In this document: piece by piece, positions 55,374-62,515 of the stretch | Numbering within the stretch: the stretch's first letter is position 1 | Layout: the number at the start of each line of letters is the position of its first letter | Assembly (NCBI RefSeq): GCF_011303555.1 | Contig: NZ_CP049868.1 | Span: 4,526,001-4,590,000, forward strand | Length of the DNA stretch: 64,000 nucleotides | Source of the DNA: Pedobacter sp. HDW13 | GTDB lineage: Bacteria; Bacteroidota; Bacteroidia; Sphingobacteriales; Sphingobacteriaceae | Direction of reading: 5' to 3' | Position numbers and translations under genes: made by a program | Notes under the pieces: model-generated | Told to the model about the DNA's origin: nothing | The model's database searches: none | Seen by the model: the letters and a program-made list of their open reading frames with translations, nothing else

Positions 55374-56345
55374 ATGATAACTTTAAACAATACCAACATG
55401 GATCAATCTTATGCCATTGGAATTGATGTTGGCGGCTCGTCGCTAAAATGCGGGGTAGTAAACCAGCAGGGAGAAATTTTATATTCCACATTAATTTCGT
55501 TAAAAAAGGCAAAAACACAAGGTGCAATTATTGCACTTATTGTGGAGGCGATCCAAACCTGCGCGTCAAAAGTTAAGCACCCTATTCTGGGTGTTGGAAT
55601 AGGATTTCCGGGAACGATATACAACAATAAAATTATTGCCGGTGCCGACAATTTACCAGGCTTTAAGCAACTGGCCCTGGGCGAAATTTTGCAGGATGTA
55701 ACCCGTTACAACATTATAATGGATAATGATGCCAATTTGATGGGGCTTGGCGAAATGACTTATGGCGCAGCGAAAGATTGCAGTGATGTTGTTTTTCTTA
55801 CGGTAGGCACAGGAGTAGGAGGGGCTGTTATGATCGATAACAAGTTGTATGGTGGGTTTAGAAACAGAGGAACGGAATTGGGACATATTATTGTGCAACA
55901 CAACGGTTTAGCCTGTGCATGTGGCGCAAAAGGATGTTTAGAAGCCTATGCTTCGGTAACTGCTTTGTTGAAACACTACCAGTTTATTCATCCGGGGATA
56001 CCCGAAACAGACGAAGTTGATGGCAGGTACATTATAGAAAAGTATTTGGAAGGAGAAGAATATGCGGTTAAAGCAATGGAACTACATTTCGATTACCTGG
56101 CTACAGGTATTACCAGCTTTATCAACATCTTTAGTCCCGAAAAAATTGTAATAGGTGGCGGCATAAGTGAAGCTGGCGCTTTTTATACCAGAGAGATAGA
56201 ACGGAGAATTAAAACATTAGCCGTACCGGTTGCATCAGTTAATGCATTGGTTGTGCCGGCTAAACTGGGTAACAAAGCCGGTTTGCTGGGCTGTGCCGCT
56301 AACGTTTTTCAAAAATTTAAAGTATTTGATTACGCCACGAAATAA
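55374..56345 (+). CDS. ROK-family sugar kinase
   Basis: 323 residues from ATG 55374; an internal ATG at 55398 (MDQSYAIGIDVGG) is also possible. The ATP motif is 'GIDVGGSSLKCG', the catalytic aspartate region is 'IIMDNDANLMGLGE', and the ROK zinc motif is 'CACGAKGCLEAY' with C181, C183 and C188 after 'TELGH'. It phosphorylates a hexose or amino sugar such as glucosamine or N-acetylglucosamine at O6 in the cytoplasm. Divergent from the glycosaminoglycan lyase operon, it probably handles the amino sugar released from heparan sulfate. Confidence 0.9.
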   Translation: MITLNNTNMDQSYAIGIDVGGSSLKCGVVNQQGEILYSTLISLKKAKTQGAIIALIVEAIQTCASKVKHPILGVGIGFPGTIYNNKIIAGADNLPGFKQLALGEILQDVTRYNIIMDNDANLMGLGEMTYGAAKDCSDVVFLTVGTGVGGAVMIDNKLYGGFRNRGTELGHIIVQHNGLACACGAKGCLEAYASVTALLKHYQFIHPGIPETDEVDGRYIIEKYLEGEEYAVKAMELHFDYLATGITSFINIFSPEKIVIGGGISEAGAFYTREIERRIKTLAVPVASVNALVVPAKLGNKAGLLGCAANVFQKFKVFDYATK

Positions 56346-56377
56346 TAGTGCCGGGGCTGGTATTTAGAAAAAATATA

Positions 56378-56510
56378 AAAATTGTTTTTTAAGCCCTGCT
56401 TTATACTGTGACAACTTTTACTGTGACAATAAAAACTGTCACAACAAAAGTTGTCACAAATTTGTGTGCAAATTTTAATAAAGGTTAAAAAGTGCCACAA
56501 TTAAAACACA
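56378..56510 (+). repeat. TGTGACA/TGTCACA repeat, copy 2
   Basis: AATTGTTTTTTA is followed by TGTGACAACTTTT 56407-56419, TGTGACA 56422-56428, TGTCACA 56437-56443 and AAAAGTTGTCACA 56446-56458. The first and last blocks form a perfect 13-bp outer stem and the middle two a 7-bp inner stem, a nested cruciform. GTGCAAATTTTAA and AGTGCCACA follow. It lies between the convergent kinase and TPR genes. It has the same structure as 185-345 and 57664-57826. Confidence 0.7.
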
Positions 56511-56519
56511 TTAGTTTAG

Positions 56520-57196
56520 TTAATGTGATCTATACTTTTCTTCTACTTTTATTCCACGATCAGTTACCAACTTAAACATCTTGTCTGAATTAAAGTAATC
56601 GCCTTGATTGTGGTATATCATACCCAATAAGTAGTAGGCATCATAAACTGATCTGCTTTTTTGAGCAAGATAAAGTGGAATGGACTTTTGCCAAACCTTA
56701 TGGCATTTTTCTGGTCTTTAGCATAATAGTATACCGTCATTAAATTATAGTAACTTTCAGGATCATTGGGGTATTCTTTTAAATATTGCTTGCCCTTCAT
56801 TATTGCTATATCATACTTTTTTTGATACAAGTAACAGATCATGATATTCCTTTTCGACGATGAATCACGAGGATTAATGGCAAGCGCTAAATGAAAATTT
56901 TCAATGGCCTTAACATAATCAGGTATATGCATATATGCCCAGCCGATTCCAGATTTAATCATTGAATTATTATTCTCTAAAGAATCTGCTTTTTCAAAGA
57001 GCGCTAAACCTTTTGTGTACTGAACCATGCTAAACAGTTCTCCGGCTTCTACACACAAACTCTCAACTACTTTATTATCTGAATATTTTATTCTAACTGA
57101 CTTATGTACCTCCAGGTTTGCTGTATCTAATATTTGGCCGTAGGCAAAAGAGTAGCTAAATAAAGCAATGGCCGTAAAATATATGCTAATATTCAT
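56520..57196 (-). pseudogene. Secreted TPR protein with one frameshift
   Basis: The first frame (57196 to 56618) has a signal peptide ('IALFSYSFAYGQ') and tetratricopeptide helices ('SGIGWAYMHIPDYVKAIENF', 'LALAINPRDSS'). It ends after 'FMMPTTYWV'. Restoring one base near 56694-56706 joins it to a frame ending at TAA 56520-56522, which adds a TPR unit 'AYYLLGMIYHNQGDYFNSDK' and gives about 225 residues. The lost base could be in 'CC', 'AAA' or 'TT'. Function is unknown, probably a periplasmic scaffold. Convergent with the ROK kinase gene. Confidence 0.75.
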
Positions 57197-57663
57197 TTTT
57201 TGCTAGTACAAATGTTAATGCCATAAAATTTAACTTGGAATAATCTATGAGTTCAAAGCTCATTTGCAGACATATACATATAGTTATTTTTAACAAAAGC
57301 TATTAAATAACTATGCCATGTTCTAATTAAGAATTGCAAAGCTGTGCATTTCTTTGTTTTAACCCTTTTTAAGCATGTTTTTTTTAGCCCCCTGGTTTTT
57401 TATTGAAGCCTTAAATGAGGAAATAATTCCCCGTTTTGGGGTTATTTGTAGAATTATTTCCCCACATCTGATTAACCGGTTTGGTTTGGCTTGGCTTTTT
57501 AATCTTTTCTCTTCACAGCGCGTTTTAAGCCCGCTTTTAAAGTATTAAGTAAGCAGATTTTTTTGTGGTCGCTTTTTTGAAGAGGAGCAGTGTGTTTAAT
57601 TCAAATAAACTATGAACATCTGCAATGAAATGATGGTGTTGGAGCTAATGTTTAGCGAAAATT
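57197..57663. other. Intergenic region with an A/T-rich stem-loop and no recognisable gene
   Basis: Between the TPR gene and repeat copy 3 there is AT-rich DNA. A stem GGAAATAATTC 57419-57429 pairs perfectly with GAATTATTTCC 57451-57461, and its loop contains CCCC and GGGG that can pair again. A 17-codon frame at about 57612-57665 is not convincing. It may hold a small structured RNA or promoter, but no coding gene was seen. Confidence 0.4.
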
Positions 57664-57826
57664 GAAAAATTGTTTTTTTAAATCCGATTTACATTGTGAC
57701 AATTTTTGTTGTGACAAAAAAAAATGTCACAACAAAAGTTGTCACACATTTGTGGGCAAATTTTAACAGATACAAAAAAATACCACAATAGAAACTGTTA
57801 CAACACTGCATAGATTTTATGCTGAT
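57664..57826 (+). repeat. TGTGACA/TGTCACA repeat, copy 3
   Basis: AATTGTTTTTTTA is followed by TGTGACA 57695-57701 and 57710-57716, TGTCACA 57725-57731 and 57740-57746, then TTTGTGGGCAAATTTTAA, a degenerate AAATACCACA and TGTTACAACACTG. It ends in GCTGATCA just before the HTH gene, as copy 1 ends in GCTGATCA followed by ATTAATG. The HTH start codon lies about 7 bp after the repeat, so here the element acts as the leader region of a gene. Confidence 0.65.
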
Positions 57827-57832
57827 CAAGAA

Positions 57833-58363
57833 ATGAAAAACATTAGAGAAAAATTAGGGCTTTCGCAAGATGAAATGAGCAACCTACTGGGGATGAACAG
57901 AAGCACTGCCGGTATGTACGAAATTGGTTCGCGGAGCCTTAGCACCTGGCAGCTTAAAATACTTTCTAAAATAGAAATGTTGTTGCAGGCTGAGTTGGAA
58001 ATAGCGCCCTCCGAAAAAATTAAAATTAAAGAGCAGGAGAGTACAGTTTTAATGATCAAAAACATGGAGCAACGAATAGAGAAGGCTGCATTTGTTTGTT
58101 TAAGGCTGAAGCGGAGATTAAAAGCATTAACTCAGGCTTATACCAAAACACAAACTTTATGGACGATTATTAAACAGTTAAGGCTCGAAGCGCATGAATC
58201 GACACAACTGATGGCTTATTTGGATCTGCTCGAAATAAGTTGTTTAGAAAAGATAGAAAGCTGCGGCCCACATTTGCAGGCTCAACTTTCTTTTCGCATT
58301 AAAAAGCTGGAGCACGAACAGAAAGTTGCGCAAATGATTATTGATGAAGCAAAAATAGATTGA
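57833..58363 (+). CDS. XRE-type HTH regulator with C-terminal coiled coil
   Basis: 176 residues. The N-terminal helix-turn-helix ('REKLGLSQDEMSNLLGMNRS', 'TAGMYEIGSRSLSTWQ') is of the Cro/CI type. The rest is helical with a basic stretch ('LRLKRRLKALTQAY') and an acidic tail, as in dimerising or filament-forming regulators. No known ligand domain. It begins a few bases after repeat copy 3, and the repeat might be its own operator or promoter. Function unknown. Confidence 0.75.
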   Translation: MKNIREKLGLSQDEMSNLLGMNRSTAGMYEIGSRSLSTWQLKILSKIEMLLQAELEIAPSEKIKIKEQESTVLMIKNMEQRIEKAAFVCLRLKRRLKALTQAYTKTQTLWTIIKQLRLEAHESTQLMAYLDLLEISCLEKIESCGPHLQAQLSFRIKKLEHEQKVAQMIIDEAKID

Positions 58364-58400
58364 TACAGATAATGATAAATACATTAGTATTTTGCTTATA

Positions 58401-59287
58401 TTAATTGTTAACCTGCACCTTAGCCGAGAAACAGAAGTTCACTTCGTAAACATCAATCCACTGTTTTCTAAGATCAAAACCATTTTGTCCGAGACTGTAG
58501 CTTTTACTGTTCCTTTTCTTTTGGGTCCAAAAAAAAGCAGGTAGTTTATTTCTGAGCTGGCCTGATTGAGATTTTACAAAACCTTCATCATAATATTCTG
58601 CCGTTAAAGTTTCTGCTACTATAAAAAAACCAGTTTTAGGTACTTCTAAATTATATTTACTAATATCTACAACAACATTAACTTTTCCCTCTGGATTATG
58701 AACAATTACATCATCATTAATTAATGCTACTCCAGGTTTTCCCAAATCCGTTTTTGAATAGATATTAACTTTTAGGGGCATTCGCTGCCCTTTACCGCGG
58801 TCGCTAATTTTTAATTGAACACTTTTAAACAATCCAGCAAAATTTGTTTCATAAGGCACAAATAGAGCATACTTTGAATTCGTAAAAGTCATAAAACCAG
58901 TAAAGTAGGCTGTGTGCGTATTTCCAATTTCAATTAGCTTTGACTTCTTTTTTGCTGAAATGTTTACCTCAAAAAGTTGAGCGTTTTCATTAGCCATTGT
59001 AATTGTGGTAGGCAATATGCTCAATTTTGAAATTATAAAAATTTTGGAGGAGTAACCGATATGGGAGAAACGTAAGGTATCGCCTGATTTTATATTTTTA
59101 TTTTCTAAAACAATTTCCCCTTTGAATCTGCTGTAAAGTACTTGTTTCCGTTAATTGATACAGTTGCATTGCTTAATGGTAATTTATTAAGGCTATCAAT
59201 AAGCTTAATTTTATAAGAATTTTGCTGTGCAAAGGTTACTTGTAATGAAATGAAAAAAAAGAGATGAATTTTATAAAACAAAAGCAT
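58401..59287 (-). pseudogene. Carboxypeptidase-regulatory-like domain protein with one frameshift
   Basis: The upstream frame (59287 to 59105) has a signal peptide ('FFFISLQVTFAQ') and the start of a CarboxypepD-reg-like beta domain ('PLSNATVSINGNKYFTADSK'). It ends with 'GKLF'. Adding one G to the GGGG at 59117-59120 (read on the minus strand) continues as 'GEIVLENKNIKSGDTLRF' into the frame ending at 58401. Together they give about 295 residues: one beta domain and a second beta-rich domain ('IEIGNTHTAYFTGFMTF', 'VNVVVDISKYNLEVP'). It is exported and of unknown function, possibly a surface protein. The break may be a sequencing error. Confidence 0.72.
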
Positions 59288-59553
59288 AAGTTAAAATAGT
59301 TCGTTGTTGTATTCTGCAATTACATTTGTTTCGGAACCACATTCAGTACCCCAAATTTACCGCACCCGGTAGTTTCCATCTCCCTTAGAGAGAAATTTTC
59401 GCCATGTTTAGATTAGCTATTTAAACAAATATGTAGTTTAATTTTATTTAGAAAGTGATACTTTTCTTTACATTGATGATATTTTTTTTACATAATACCT
59501 ATTTATTATATATTAGTCCCATCCCGAAATTATATTTATAATCATGTATTAGT

Positions 59554-59790
59554 ATGAATAAAAGGTTAGGGAAAACTTTAAAACAATTCAGACAGAAATC
59601 TGGACTTACACAACAAGAGATTGCAGAAATATTATTCGTTAGCAGGCCAACCTATATTAAATGGGAAAACGATATAGGTACACCAAGTTTCCTGCATGTG
59701 TATGCATTGATACTGCATTACAACATTACTTTCGAAGATTTTATAGGCGATGTGGTTAAAAATTTAACTCCTAATAGTCCTCGTTTGTAA
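59554..59790 (+). CDS. Small XRE-type HTH regulator
   Basis: 78 residues. A compact Cro/CI helix-turn-helix: 'GKTLKQFRQKSGLTQQEIAE' and 'LFVSRPTYIKWENDI', followed by a short helical tail. The last five residues and the stop codon (TAA 59788-59790) are encoded by the hairpin repeat that begins at 59774, so the repeat has inserted at the gene's end or replaced its original tail. The target is unknown; it is convergent with the LytTR/LytS pair. Confidence 0.75.
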   Translation: MNKRLGKTLKQFRQKSGLTQQEIAEILFVSRPTYIKWENDIGTPSFLHVYALILHYNITFEDFIGDVVKNLTPNSPRL

Positions 59791-59858
59791 CGAGGACTAT
59801 TGAGCCGTGCATTTGTAATGCACATTAAACGCGGTTGAATTTTTCCGTCAAAAACACC
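59774..59858 (+). repeat. Hairpin repeat (TCGTTTGTAACGA type), copy 1
   Basis: AGTCCTCGTT 59776-59785 pairs with AACGAGGACT 59789-59798 around TGT. A conserved tail ATTTGTAATGCACATTAAA and CGCGGTTGAAT follows. A second copy in the same orientation lies at 61953-62036, so the LytTR/LytS pair is flanked on both sides. It resembles REP-like elements mobilised by RAYT transposases; no transposase is present in the window. Confidence 0.72.
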
Positions 59859-59880
59859 ATACGGACAGGTTTTACTTCCA

Positions 59881-60648
59881 TTATAAATCAAGTGCCAGTC
59901 TAATTTGATTAATGTAAGTAGTGCCGGAAATGATTTTTGTATCGTTGCTATCATTCATTAAAATAATTAGCCGGTTATTGAAATACCGGTTAATTTCTAG
60001 TATTTTTTCAGTATTGATAATATAAGAACGTTGTACCCTTAAAAAGTTGGAGGGAAGTTTATCTTCTAGTTCAGATAGTGTAAGTTCTGTTAAAAATTTC
60101 TCTCCATTATCTGTATAAATGATAACATAGCCCTGTTCGGCCAGTAAGTATGATATTTTACTTAAGCGTACCAGAATAATTTTATCTTTTATTTTAATCG
60201 GTATTGCTGTAATCATTTTTTTAGGTTGCAAATGATCAAAAAACTGCTTCAAACTATTAAAATCAATAACCTGCGGTGTAGCATTTACAAAGTGCCTGAG
60301 CTTTACAATACATTTGTCAAATCTGGCATCTTCAATGGGTTTTAAAAGATAATCAACGGCATGCTCCTCAAAGGCTTTTATAGCATATTGCTCATAAGCG
60401 GTTGTAAAAACTACCATAGGTTTATGATTAAGCTTAAGGAGCATAGTAAATGCCTCCATGTCAGGCATCTGAATATCTAAGAATATGAGGTCAGGTTTTA
60501 AACTATTGATCAGTTTAATTGCCGATTTACCATTTTCTGCTTCGCCAATAACCTCAATCAGATCCAAATGCTTACTAATCAATTCTTTCATCATTAGCCT
60601 GGCTGGGTATTCATCATCTACAATGATGGTTTTGAATCTTTTACTCAT
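59881..60648 (-). CDS. LytTR-family response regulator
   Basis: 255 residues. The receiver domain has 'IIVDDEYPARLMM', phospho-acceptor D58 in 'LIFLDIQMPDME' and 'LLKPIEDARF'. A linker leads to the LytTR domain at about 150-255 ('KIKDKIILVRLSKISYLLAE', 'FLRVQRSYIINTEKIL'). Its start codon shares one base with the kinase stop (TAATG), so the two are coupled. It sits between two hairpin repeats. Confidence 0.92.
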   Translation of the reverse strand: MSKRFKTIIVDDEYPARLMMKELISKHLDLIEVIGEAENGKSAIKLINSLKPDLIFLDIQMPDMEAFTMLLKLNHKPMVVFTTAYEQYAIKAFEEHAVDYLLKPIEDARFDKCIVKLRHFVNATPQVIDFNSLKQFFDHLQPKKMITAIPIKIKDKIILVRLSKISYLLAEQGYVIIYTDNGEKFLTELTLSELEDKLPSNFLRVQRSYIINTEKILEINRYFNNRLIILMNDSNDTKIISGTTYINQIRLALDL

Positions 60649-61823
60649 TATATTTTTTTGTGTTCACCGATAGTAATATTTACCTGTTTGGGATGATTTT
60701 CAAAAGCAATCTCATATTGCCCTGAAGTTAAAAGATCGAGTTTATCGTACAATGATTTTATGCCATAGCCCGGGCTAAAATCCTGATCGAATGGTTTACC
60801 GTTATCGGCAACCTGTAGTACGATATTTTTTTCATCCTTTTTCATTACGATATTTATTTCTAAATTATCTGTCTGGCCACCATGTTTTACCGCATTTTCG
60901 ACCAATGGCTGCAAAATATGTCGGGGAATCAGCTCGTCTTCCAGTTCATTGGGTATATTATAACTGTAATTCAAACGCTCATCAAACCTTATTTTTTCAA
61001 TCTCTAAGTAAGTTAATACCATTTCCATTTCTTCGCTTACACTTACATAGTTACTCTCTTCTTTGTTAACATTATACCTAAAAAATTTGGAAAGTGCAAT
61101 AGCCATGCTTCTCGTCTTTAAACCGTCGGATGTGGCTAAGCCGGCAATAGAATTTAAAGCGTTGTACAAAAAATGAGGGTTTATTTTTGATGATAGAGCA
61201 TCTAACTGCGATTGCGAAAGCTGCTGTTGCAAGCGGACAATCTGTAATTCCTTTTCACGGAATTTAAGCCTGTTGTTATAAATGTAATAATTATAAAAAG
61301 CGAAAGCCAGCGCACAACCAGTTGGTCCGGGAATCCAGATGGATAGCGATACAAGTATATTATTGAAGCCCAAAATAAATACTTGAGTGATTACCATAGT
61401 TCCCATACTGAGGATAAAGGCAAAAGCGCCTTCAATAATCATAATTTTTACAATATCCTTCACTGATCGTTTCCAATAGCTACTTGCCCAGAGATAAAGA
61501 ACGAATAGTAATGCAAGTACTATTGGAGCTAATATTATAAACCTTATATCACCAATTTTAATGTGAAAATTTGCTGAATCATCAAATCTTATATGCCTGA
61601 TAAAACTTGCGAGATTCTGTGCAGATTGCACTGTAATGATTATGACCAACACAGCAAGCCAAGCGGTTAGAACAGAATTAAGCCACCTATTCATATTTAC
61701 CCGTAACATATACTTTCTAAGAAAATAAAAGCAGAATAGAAAGGCCAGTGTGTACAATCCGCAACGGAGGGTACTTTCACTAAATAGATTACTTAATGTT
61801 CTTAGAAACGGGTTATTGTCCAT
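60648..61823 (-). CDS. LytS-type multi-span sensor histidine kinase
   Basis: 391 residues with about five membrane helices in the first 190, a charged coiled linker ('RLKFREKELQIVRLQQQLSQ'), and the His_kinase domain with H217 in 'LSSKINPHFLYNALNSIAGL'. The ATPase domain shows 'ILQPLVENAVKHGG' and 'VADNGKPFDQDFSPGYGIKS'. It works with the regulator at 59881-60648. A SusC gene starts 693 bp away on the other strand, so control of that nutrient locus is possible but not shown. Confidence 0.9.
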   Translation of the reverse strand: MDNNPFLRTLSNLFSESTLRCGLYTLAFLFCFYFLRKYMLRVNMNRWLNSVLTAWLAVLVIIITVQSAQNLASFIRHIRFDDSANFHIKIGDIRFIILAPIVLALLFVLYLWASSYWKRSVKDIVKIMIIEGAFAFILSMGTMVITQVFILGFNNILVSLSIWIPGPTGCALAFAFYNYYIYNNRLKFREKELQIVRLQQQLSQSQLDALSSKINPHFLYNALNSIAGLATSDGLKTRSMAIALSKFFRYNVNKEESNYVSVSEEMEMVLTYLEIEKIRFDERLNYSYNIPNELEDELIPRHILQPLVENAVKHGGQTDNLEINIVMKKDEKNIVLQVADNGKPFDQDFSPGYGIKSLYDKLDLLTSGQYEIAFENHPKQVNITIGEHKKI

Positions 61824-61952
61824 GAGATTTTGATGTTTAAATATTGTTCAAATAGACATACTTTAATTATCTGATCAAATAGAAATTTCTTAAACCTGAA
61901 AATTTTGTCACTGAACTTAGATAAGTTGATCATGAGCAACGAAAATATCTGG

Positions 61953-62036
61953 ATAGTTCTCGTTTGTAACGAGGATTATTGAACCCTGAGTTTGTAATGC
62001 ACATTAAAGGCGGTTCAATATCCCGGTCAAAAATTC
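61953..62036 (+). repeat. Hairpin repeat (TCGTTTGTAACGA type), copy 2
   Basis: ATAGTTCTCGTT, TGT, AACGAGGATT and then TTTGTAATGCACATTAAA and GGCGGTTCAAT match copy 1 (59774-59858) with scattered substitutions. It lies in the 692-bp gap between the kinase and the SusC gene. The stem has G-T pairs where copy 1 is perfect, so copy 2 has diverged. Confidence 0.7.
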
Positions 62037-62359
62037 CAATATTTATTATTTTGTAGTATTTATACGTCCACTTATTTTAATAAAAAGTGCTTCGCTATTT
62101 TCTGTTTTTAATATAAAAAGGGCTTAATATGTGCATTTTTGCGGGTATTAGTCAAATTTGATAGTATTTTAAACAAATTCGAAACCCAGTTTTTATATCG
62201 ATTGCTAAATTCGTTTCCGTCGATTTAACCAGATAGGTAAAAACTTAAACTAGGCAGGTTTCTAATAACTACCTGAAAGGAAAAAATGAGTAAACACAAT
62301 TGTAAGTGTTTAACAAAGGTTTAAGCGATAACCAACAAATTAAAATAACTAACCAAACA

Positions 62360-62470
62360 ATGGCAGGAGATCATGAAAAAACTGAAAATATCGCCTTAAT
62401 TTTCTTAGCAGATAAGATGCGGCGATGGCAATTTTTTAAATACAAAGGAATTACCAAAACTATAATCTAA
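62360..62470 (+). CDS. Possible 36-residue leader peptide
   Basis: ATG 62360 to TAA 62468-62470 would encode a basic peptide 'MAGDHEKTENIALIFLADKM' plus 'RRWQFFKYKGITKTII'. It is preceded by a CTAACCAAACA stretch that resembles the SusC upstream sequence (CTAACCAAAACC) and ends 45 bp before the SusC start. It might be a leader or a remnant of an earlier gene end. Coding is not proven. Confidence 0.2.
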   Translation: MAGDHEKTENIALIFLADKMRRWQFFKYKGITKTII

Positions 62471-62515
62471 ACTAACTTACGCTTGCACTTTATTTCCAAC
62501 TAACCAAAACCAAAA

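Larger units (their letters stand above)
61824..62515. other. 692-bp leader region upstream of the last SusC gene
   Basis: Apart from the hairpin repeat (61953-62036), the gap is AT-rich. It holds an unusual small frame (62360-62470, separate entry) and a 12-codon frame (about 62286-62324). It must carry the promoter of the divergent kinase and of susC; I saw no clear Bacteroidota consensus promoter. Confidence 0.4.

Noticed and set aside
59774..62036. Hairpin repeats as ends of a composite transposon
   Set aside because: Both copies have the same orientation, there is no transposase or target duplication, and the stems diverge, so dispersed REP-like elements are more likely.
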